A stretch of DNA of 64,000 bases from Capniomyces stellatus. Taxonomy: Eukaryota; Kickxellomycota; Harpellomycetes; Harpellales; Legeriomycetaceae. The notes under the pieces were generated by a model. It was not told the DNA's origin, searched no databases, and worked only from the letters and a program-made list of their open reading frames with translations. Below, piece after piece: positions 56,311 to 64,000 of this stretch (within the stretch, counting starts at the first letter, position 1; each line of letters starts with the position of its first letter). The stretch lies in contig LUVW01000009.1 of assembly GCA_001661515.1 (NCBI GenBank), forward strand, positions 1 through 64,000. Direction: 5' to 3'. A program made the position numbers and the translations under genes.

Positions 56311-56990
56311 ATGCATAGTAGGAATGTATTGACCTTTTTTTTGCTGGCTTTATTATCGACGATTCAAACGGTAAGACCTTTCATTGCACTGACCATTCGA
56401 TTTTCTTAAACATATTGGCATCCTACTAATCCTACTCTTACTTTTCTTTTCTAATCCAACAAACCAAACAAAATACAATTGTAGATTTCTGCAAAAGAGT
56501 TGATTTCGTTTTGTAAATGCACCTGCGATAAAAACTCCACAATCATCGAATTAACACCATTCGCGTTGGGACATTTGCCGCATGCTTCGCAACCGATAGA
56601 CATTGACACGCTTTCAAAAATCCCTTGTATGAACTGCACACGATCCCTATGTAACATTGCAGAACCAGATCTGTGTATAGGAGCTGCCGAAGGTGATAAA
56701 GTTGTGCCATTATGCTTCCGTAAGTTCCTCATTTCGTTTATAATATCCATAAAAATACACACCCTTTTTTTTGCCATATAATCTGACCTGTTCTAGGCAA
56801 CCCTTAAAAGTACAGTATTATATTGTCTTATGCGTTAACTATAATACCGATTATTATAGAGCGAGACTCTGTACAGGATAAGGTTATTGTAACAGGATTC
56901 CTGATTCTTGTGATATCTCTGCTTTTCTATGCTTTATTCAGAGTACCGATACTCGATCTAATCAACGTAACCAAAACCACAATTTCATGA
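56311..56990 (+). CDS. small type I membrane protein with Cys-rich ectodomain
   Basis: Three exons in phase: 56311-56370, 56485-56719 and 56860-56990, giving 141 aa. Signal peptide: residues 1-23 (NVLTFFLLALLSTIQTISA). The ectodomain has FCKCTC at about 29-34, then C-x2-C-x4-C (PCMNCTRSLC), LCIGAAEGD and CFQRDSVQDK. One TM helix is about 109-127 (VIVTGFLILVISLLFYALF), with a short tail. The FCKCTC ... CFQRDS-x2-D layout matches, from memory, a conserved but uncharacterised family of short fungal membrane proteins; I know no function. The second junction creates the CFQRD codon, which supports the model. Confidence 0.8.
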
Positions 56991-57514
56991 GTTTGATTCT
57001 AATTTTTTTATAAATTTGTGAATTCCATGTTGCTATTGAAAGATTCTAAATCTAAACACATGTTAATTTCAACAACTGTAGAAGGTAAAGGTGTCGTATC
57101 AGTATCAAAGGGTCAATCTGTCAAGTAGATAGCGTCAGCATGCAAGCATACAAACTATATTATCAGCGCATACTCAGAATACACTACCTAACAACAAATG
57201 TGTATCAACCAAAAAAAATTTCATTTTTTTACATTTCAACTATGCTTGATATTTATTTATTTGGCTTTACCAAAACCATTTACTATTCATGATGTACAAA
57301 TAAAACAGAATAAATCGAATTTCTATTAAAAAAAAAGTGTGCAAAGCCTAAGTAAAAAAAAGAAAAGGGAATAAGGCTAAAAATAAGCGTTGTTGGAGAG
57401 TTAATACAGCGTTTAGATGCTTTAAATTCCAAGCGTTTGTTGAGCCAGCTACACTGTGGCTTCGTATAGCACAAAGTTCTGGCTAATATTATTGTTGGAG
57501 GTGTCTCTGAGGAA
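56991..57514. other. convergent intergenic
   Basis: Probable 3' UTRs of the membrane protein (+) and CTF8 (-). No gene seen. Confidence 0.5.
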
Positions 57515-58143
57515 CTAGTTTATCGAGGTTAGCCCCTGCTGACAGCTATCTAGTATAATGTCGGGTCTGGAGTTAAAAAGAAACTTGTGTTTGATCAAGG
57601 CCGTTATGTTGTAGTCAACGTCTTTATAAAACCCATCGCTACTAGACTTCTCGCCGGCCAATCCTTTGCCAAGCTGTTGGTTTGGGTTTTCTACCCCATC
57701 TCCAGTCCTGTTTTGAGCCTGTGAAGGCTTATTTTCTTTGGATAGAATTGCTATAGTTTTCTTTAGCTTCACAACCTTTCCATTAAGTTTGTAATTGCCT
57801 ACCAAAAGGTGCGCATTGCCCTATTAATTGATTTTAATGATCAAAACTATCAGTTATACGTAGTAAAAGCAAAAAAAAAAGTGGTGCAGCAGGGACATGC
57901 ATCAAAAATAATCGCATGTTTGCTATAAAACTTTGGATTAAATCTCAGCCCCTAATTAAACCCCAGAAATAAAGAAAAGAAAGAAAGTGCAAAGCAACTG
58001 ACCTGGTCATCATATTCAAACTTGCCTATTTTTAGACCCTTTAGCGAATCCGAATCGGTTTGTATAGAGCCTTGGGTCTCTATCAGACAGTACCTTTCGC
58101 TAGAGTTGAATCGGTTTTCAAAGTTGATTGTAATTTGAGCCAT
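57515..58143 (-). CDS. CTF8: CTF8, sister-chromatid cohesion clamp-loader subunit
   Basis: Subunit of the alternative clamp loader Ctf18-Dcc1-Ctf8-RFC, which loads PCNA at forks and supports cohesion. Two exons: 58143-58003 and 57820-57515, 148 aa, close to yeast Ctf8 (133). Motifs: CLIETQGSIQ, LKGLKIGKFEYDDQ at the junction, then GNAHLLVGNYKLNGKVVKLK, KTIAILSK and, near the end, ALIKHKFLFNSRPDIILD, which is the family signature (K-K/H-K-x-LF-x-RP-x-II). A disordered insert (about 75-110: QAQNRTGDGVENPNQQLGKG) lies between the last two motifs. Phase 0 junction. Confidence 0.88.
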
Positions 58144-59209
58144 TAAAAAAGCTGGTTGTTTTCTTGTGGTAATAGCTTTGTATAAAGGTTCGAGTGGGGC
58201 ATATTTCGCTAAATCCTGCTATTTACCTAACCAAAACGGCTTTGTAAACATAATTCTGAAATAAAAGTTACTATGAATCGCTAAAATAAAGCGGACAAAT
58301 AACAGGCGGCTCTTGATTCAGTCGCCCTCCACTCGTGCCCATTTGTTTTTTGTTTTTTGCTTTTACAAATGACTTTAAATCAAGGGCTTTGATTGACTGG
58401 GCTTGTTTACAACATAATTATTTACTTTTTTCTGTCAAGTAAATCGCATCTTTTTTATTGGAGTAAATACCATCAAAAATGTAGCAATCCGCAGCTATGC
58501 AATTGACCTATATAGTATATGTACTATAGACTTTAATAGCAAGCTGCTTTGGTTGTACACACTATACACGATATGTCTTTCTGCCTAGAACACGCATGAA
58601 ATCAGCTCCATGTATCAGCTGACACCATATATATGTTTATTTTAGAACAGCATAATCTAAACTTCCTATCTGAACCAGCACAATCTAAACTTCCTATTTG
58701 AACCAGCATCAATCCCACATGTGACTTATAGCTATAACTAGTACAGGCTCAATACAGAAATAAGATCTGAAGTATCCTGTTTGAGGATATCGACATTACC
58801 AAGTAAACATATTGAGATGGTATAGAATCTTCGGAGCTGCAACTACGCATACAAGGCTTGACTGAAGAGTAGTTTTTTATATGATCTAGAAATCGTACCA
58901 TTTAAGAAATCAAGTGTCTGTTTAAAAGTAATAGCTATATACAACTATCAAGGCTAATTCACACAACTAGAAAAAGATGTTTGCAAAGTGGTGTAAATGA
59001 CTAAATTAACTTTTTGCTGGTTCAAACCAAACTCTATAAAAGAGACCATGGCAGAGCACAAAACTGAAAAATTAACTCTTTCTTTTTTTCTAAGCACCTT
59101 TTATCTATTTGTTAGTTTATATCTAATACCTTACCAATACCGTCTAACATTACTTTAGTTGTAAAGTGATTTAAACTCATAAGCCCTGGAACCAGCGCTT
59201 GCAGCAACA
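58144..59209. other. intergenic with a 28-bp repeat and TATA box
   Basis: AATCTAAACTTCCTAT plus 12 more bases occurs twice (58654-58709). TATAAAAG is at 59035-59042. No gene is seen. Confidence 0.5.
59035..59042 (+). promoter_or_regulatory. TATA box TATAAAAG
   Basis: A consensus TATA element 273 bp before the small Gln-rich ORF at 59315. The ATG at 59048 is too close to it to be translated from this promoter. Confidence 0.4.
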
Positions 59210-59300
59210 CTCAAAACTCAAAACTCAAAACTCAAAACTCAAAACTCAAAACTCAAAACTCAAAACTCAAAACTCAAAACTCAAAACTCAAAACTCAAAA
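59210..59300 (+). repeat. 7-bp satellite (CTCAAAA)13
   Basis: Thirteen near-perfect head-to-tail units end 14 bp before the ATG of the Gln-rich ORF, so they would lie in its 5' UTR. On the other strand the unit is TTTTGAG. Confidence 0.92.
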
Positions 59301-59314
59301 ACTGATAAAGAATA

Positions 59315-59596
59315 ATGTGTATCTCTGAAAATCTGTCAACAAGAAGCTGTTCAAGCGGCTTCAAGACACAAAAGCACGTTGAACCAGTTGAAAAAAAGGA
59401 AATCAGTAGTGCCCAAGTCCACATCCAGGCCACAAAACAACAACAGCAGGAACACGATAGCCAAAAACAAAAAAACATACAAGAACATAACCAATTGGTC
59501 CACAAACAGCAGGAAGCGCATGATATCAAGAGGTCAGAGAATATAAAGGCCCATGCCAAGCTTATGAACCAACAACAGCAACACCGCCGCGGTTAG
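59315..59596 (+). CDS. small Gln/His/Lys-rich hypothetical protein
   Basis: 93 aa, no intron needed. Residues 30-93 form a Gln-rich, charged helix (TKQQQQEHDSQKQKNIQEHN), with no membrane segment or domain. A TATA box and a 7-bp satellite precede it. It may be a real short gene, the first exon of a longer one, or chance; composition gives little support. Confidence 0.35.
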   Translation: MCISENLSTRSCSSGFKTQKHVEPVEKKEISSAQVHIQATKQQQQEHDSQKQKNIQEHNQLVHKQQEAHDIKRSENIKAHAKLMNQQQQHRRG

Positions 59597-60188
59597 TTTG
59601 ACCATTGGTTGTAACTAGTATAAACAAACCGGTTTTATCGATTTTAAAGAAAAAGGGAAATAAGCTCACTTGATAAATATGGCAAGTCTATTCAAATGCT
59701 CGAGCACTCAAAACTAGCAACTAGCACATCCATAACCATGATTTATTATTGACTTTTAGTTTATCTTTTTCTTATCACTTTTTTTAGTATTTATATTGGA
59801 AAAAGTAAAATAAAACCAACAATATACAACTCGGACTGAAGAAATACAATATTATTTTATTAATGTGGATTATTGGCCACAGAACCAACATCAAAACATA
59901 CAACCGACGGGCAGTTGGTTCAGGGAAGAAATACAGTATAAAAAAAAGTTAAACGCCAACAAAGTGAAAATAAAAAGCCAAAAGTAAACTGTTTTTTTCA
60001 TACGGGAAACCACCATACTTGACACAGAGTAGGAACCCCACTCCTCTCCCACAATTTGGTATGATATGTAATTAATGTGCGTGTAGAGCAGAGAATGTGA
60101 TGTAATGGTATTACATTTGATAAGAAATAATTTTATTGTTTTATTTTCAACAAAGATAATAAATTGTGAAAAAAGCTATAAAAGAAAT
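59597..60188. other. convergent intergenic, no gene
   Basis: AT-rich DNA with AATAATAAA-type signals. The right part is the 3' UTR of RPS4. Confidence 0.5.
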
Positions 60189-61693
60189 TTAGGCTTCTTG
60201 TGCTCGGCGACGATCACGTTCTTCACTGATGGTAAGCTTGACTCCCTTGTTCTTTGGCAAGCTGATCATTGATTTGTTACCTTCACCAATAACGAAGACG
60301 TTAGAGAGACGGGTGGCAAATGAGTGTCCAGCGGCATCCTTCAAGTGTACAATATCAAAACCACCTGCATGACGATCACGGTGGGTGATAACTCCAACAC
60401 GTCCCATACTGTGTCCACCAGTGATGGTAGCAAGATTTCCGACTTCCATCTTGACGTGGTCAATGACCTTACCAGTGGCAATATCAACCTTGACGGTATC
60501 GTTAACCTTGACACTTGGGTCTGGGTATCTGATGGTACGGGCATCGTGGGTTACAATGAATGGAATACCTTTAGCTCCAACTTGGTTACGCTTGACCTTG
60601 CAGAGTTTGTACTGTTAAAATAAAAGAAAGAAAAAAAGGCGTTAGATACACATGTCAATAATGCCTTCAAACAAAGCCAGCTTAATGTGTAGAACTCGTA
60701 AAAACAAAGAAAAAGAAAGAAACTCACTTTGGCCTCTTCATCGGAGATTCTGTGGATGGTGAAACGTCCCTTGATGTCATAAACCAAACGGAAGTTCTCT
60801 GAGGTTTTTTCCATAGAGATAACATCTGCAAAGCAAAAAAAGTAAGAATAGTTTTAAAAATAGAAAAAAGTTAGTAACCAAGGCTTGGGTAAATAAGAAC
60901 AAAGTAAGTAGATAAACAAGACTATTTTTTTTGAATAAGATTGTAACTAAATGATAAACGTACCCATAAATCCAGCTGGGAAAGTTACGTCAGTTCTGAC
61001 CTTTCCGTCAACTCTAACAAGACGCTGCATAAGGATAGATTTAACCTCACGTCCGTTCAAGGCGTACTTGAGTCTGTTACGTAAAAATATGATAAGTGGC
61101 AAGCACTCGCGTTGTTTGTGTGGACCTGCTGATGGTTTTGGAGCCTAGTAGAATAGCATGAATAAATTAAAGTTAAATTATAAGTCTACAATTGTTTTTA
61201 ATTTCGATATAGATTCAAAAAAAATCGAGACTAAAAAAAAGACATCGGATTCAAAAATATACTAGTAAAATGACATTTTAATCGATCAAGTAAACTTACA
61301 TATGTGCCGGTCAACTTGTCCAACATCCAGTGCTTTGGCGCATTAAGGCGCTTCATGTGTTTCTTGGGCCCTCTAACCTATTGACACAAGAATTTGGTAA
61401 AAAAACGTTTAGCACGGTACCAGGTGGTAAAAACAACTATCCTTGTTATCGAATCCGATTATGGACTGGGTAAGCAATTATTTATTCCCATTTCTCTATA
61501 GTCTCGAACAGCTTTGCTCTTGGCTCCACACAGCCCTTCTTTTCCTTGATAAAAAGCATTGCAATGCGGATTCGCAAGCAACAGCTTAAAAGCCGTATAC
61601 GTGATGTTCAACAACATGGCTGCAACAGCCAAACCGAGTATATAGAGAGTCGATCTATAGTATATCCATATTTATAAACGTTGTACATACCAT
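60189..61693 (-). CDS. RPS4: 40S ribosomal protein eS4 (RPS4)
   Basis: Component of the small ribosomal subunit. Five coding exons in phase: 61693-61691 (ATG only), 61377-61300, 61144-60964, 60825-60728 and 60611-60189, giving 260 aa (human 263). Conserved blocks: [70 protein letters not shown], and the KOW region [17 protein letters not shown]. The first intron (313 bp) directly follows the start codon, a common arrangement in ribosomal protein genes, and separates promoter and leader from the body. GC content rises in its exons, as expected for a highly expressed gene. Confidence 0.97.
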
Positions 61694-64000
61694 TTTGAAT
61701 TTCCAATTTCTTATAGCTTGAGTAAAGGAGGGTAATCTGGATTCAAACGATACAATACTATTATTCGAATTGGATTTTTTTTTTTAGTATTTTCCACACA
61801 CTTTTTTCCTGTCTTTTTTTTTCAGGTCTTTACATTTTGTTTTATTACTATGATTATTTTTTTTATTTAATTTAATTTTTTTTTTTTCATAGACCTTCCA
61901 AGTCCTACAATTACAAATTTACATTTAAACTCTAGTTGATTTCTTTATATTCAGACCAAGGCTTACTCTACAATTGAGAGTTAATTGTTTTTTATTGACC
62001 AATTAAATTGCTTTTGAATGCCCTTTCCTATATCAGAATAATTATTAATCTATGTTCATTCGCCAAACCTATTTCTCCATCCAATAACTCACACTAATTG
62101 AGCTAACAAGCCTTTTGCTCAAAATACATTGGCTTATATCATTCTTTGCACTTTTACTGAAAACACAATGTAAATAGTATACAATGTCCAAAATTATTAT
62201 GTTGCTTAAAGACGAGTGAACCGCCGGCAAATAAAATAAACAAAGGCATGTTGCCATGCTATAGAACCTAGAACTATTTGATGTCGAAACGAAATAGCAA
62301 GATCGGGGTTTGTATAATGCTGCCTGTTGCAAGCCAAACACCATCCGTTAAATAAAAGTGTACATCTCAAAGTCCATAAAGATTGTTTTTAGTAATGGAG
62401 AGAAGTGGTAATGTAGATGATTATTTGTTATTACTATGGCAGTTGTTACTTTAACAAGTATTTGCATCTTTAAAAGACTTGCTAATGGTGATAACAAGTT
62501 TAAAACTGCAGTAACAATAAGCAAGTTGTATTGTATCTGGATGCACCAAAAATGCACACTAATACGCTCAAACTACTTGTAAAATTTTATCGAGGATCAC
62601 TGGATATGGTATATTTGTCTGCCTGCCTTTTTTTCTCTAAATCACGGTATTATAGAGATGGCTAGTGTTTTTTAAAAAGCTCTACAAACAAGCTCTCAAT
62701 AACCATTTTATATGCATGGTTTTGTAAATAAATAAATATGTACATATAACGAGGTAGTATGTTCATAAAGCGTCACAAAAGACCATGTTTGACTTTAGAG
62801 ACTTTGGTCAGTTGGATAATCGATTTAACATTAAGTTTACTTGGTATAAAAAGTCACCGGTGAACCGAGCCTATTTTTTTTATTTTATTTTTTAACGTCT
62901 TTTTGGTTTCAGTACCAACTTGATTTCTAAATTACCAAGAGCAATGGAATAACTCTGGGAAAATAAAAAAAGCACTAATAAATAAAGTAAATAACAGCAC
63001 AAAGCTTAAAGTGTAAGGCCATTCAGATGGTTTATTCATGTCGGTAGTTGGTGTTATAAAGCTATTCAAAGCATTTTATGGGATAAACGATGTGGTTGAT
63101 AAAAGTTAAATGGAAGTAGTAAGATTTAGAAAGACTAAAATAGCTAGCTAATCAAAAGATAAATATGATTGGTGTACAAATGACGGCTATTTCGATTTTT
63201 GTTACTTTGCAATAACGCTAATAAAAAATTGCAATGAATCAGATAAATAAGAGAAAAAAAATTTTATACCAATTTTTTTTTTTAAAGCACCACAACACTA
63301 TTAGTGAAATCAAAGAATGTTAATAAAAAAAGCGTTCTAGAGTCGCGAGAGATCTATAAGAAAAATCAAAAAAAAAGAACTTTACAACTAAAAAAAAGTT
63401 GGAGTAAAAAAAAAAAAAAGTAAAGAANAAAAAAAAAAAAAAAGTAAAGAAAAGAAAAATATTTGAAGTACGCAACGGCGCAAAAGCAATAAAAAAAAAC
63501 AAGCAAAAGGGAAATAAAAAAAGGTGAGACTAAAAGTTTAAATTAGTTGAGGTTAACAGATGAAATTAAGTGGAACTGGAGAGGGAATGAAGTTAAAATG
63601 AAAGTCCTAGTAGTATGCGCTGAATGGGATTAAAAGATGGCTTGGTTGGGTTAAACCATTTATATGTTTACCAGCAAACATGAAATACAATTTTTTTTAA
63701 AAAAAAGATGGAATCAAGAAGCGTAAAAAAAAGCAGAATGAAATTAAAGATTTGGAAACTGCAAGCTATAAAGTATGTCAAATGGGTGGAACGTAGTGTA
63801 CGTGTTAAGGATTCTAGGTCACGTAGAATAGTGAGATTGAGTTTGTGATAGCGAGATTAATTTTAAATTTGGTATTAATGTTTTAGAGTAGCAAAGCAAA
63901 GCAAAGTTGTGTTGTGTTGTGTTGTATTTCTTTGGGATTGAAAAGATTGTATATGGGCGAATGCATCGATATAAATGGGTATTCCAACAGAAACAAATAG
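61694..64000. other. AT-rich terminal region, no gene seen
   Basis: Contains the RPS4 promoter, long T and A runs (61790-61890; 63400-63445 with an N at 63428 in poly-A) and a GTGTT repeat near 63907-63925. Frames on the minus strand near 62069-62557 show no domain. Confidence 0.5.

Noticed and set aside
59048..59158. 36-codon hydrophobic ORF starting ACCATGG
   Set aside because: Its ATG is only 6 bp after the TATA box, upstream of any likely transcription start.
59210..59300. Interstitial telomere interpretation of (CTCAAAA)n
   Set aside because: The TTTTGAG strand lacks the G-run of telomeric units and the array lies between ordinary genes.

Overview
This is a eukaryotic window that looks fungal. 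It is AT-rich, most genes are split by short GT-AG introns, and the protein set is typical of fungi: a Ste20/PAK kinase with CRIB motif, a PMP47/ANT1-type peroxisomal carrier, CTF8, RTF1, NC2-beta, a Sis1-type J-protein and RPS4 (eS4). Secreted Cys-rich and CAP proteins together with a degraded Ty3/gypsy chromovirus would suit an early-diverging, possibly arthropod-associated fungus (for example Kickxellomycotina). That placement is inference. Several single-N gaps, and one 8-N gap inside a poly-G run, show that this is a scaffold; some N positions fall exactly where duplicated blocks break.

Layout. 0-3.6 kb: a palindrome-rich foldback element (313-1724), a tRNA-like repeat, two decayed tRNAs and a minus-strand tRNA cluster (Gly, Asn, Gly, Ser). 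4.3-9.6 kb: peroxisomal carrier (-) and penta-EF-hand protein (+). 9.6-15 kb: no recognisable gene. 15.0-18.6 kb: PAK kinase (+), 5 exons. 18.9-26.4 kb: two more copies of the tRNA cluster, Ty3/gypsy fragments, and Glu, Asp and two Thr tRNAs. 26.4-29.3 kb: AT-rich, no recognised gene. 29.3-30.4 kb: secreted protein with two pacifastin-like domains. 31.7-33.1 kb: unrecognised intron-containing gene. 33.6-35.5 kb: acyl-CoA thioesterase ending in SKL (-). 36.8-37.8 kb: NC2-beta (-). 38.9-40.6 kb: DNA primase large subunit (+). 40.9-43.5 kb: RTF1 (-). 44.4-45.5 kb: Sis1-type Hsp40 (-). 48.7-49.6 kb: secreted CAP protein (+). 49.9-51.9 kb: neurochondrin-like protein (-). 52.8-52.9 kb: tRNA-Phe and tRNA-Leu. 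53.2-54.7 kb: frameshifted thioesterase paralogue (-). 56.3-57.0 kb: small type I membrane protein (+). 57.5-58.1 kb: CTF8 (-). 59.3 kb: small Gln-rich ORF behind a 7-bp satellite. 60.2-61.7 kb: RPS4 (-).

Most genes are unlinked housekeeping functions: transcription elongation and repression (RTF1, NC2-beta), replication and cohesion (PRI2, CTF8), translation (RPS4, tRNAs), folding (Sis1) and signalling (PAK, penta-EF). Two points stand out as linked. The peroxisomal carrier and the SKL-tailed thioesterase both serve peroxisomal fatty-acid metabolism. The tRNA cluster exists in three copies interleaved with retroelement debris, and its two tRNA-Ser copies differ by one base, at anticodon position 34. 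The protein most worth following up is the pacifastin-like secreted protein. Exon models were built by hand from splice sites and phase; the phase-consistent ones are given with exon coordinates.
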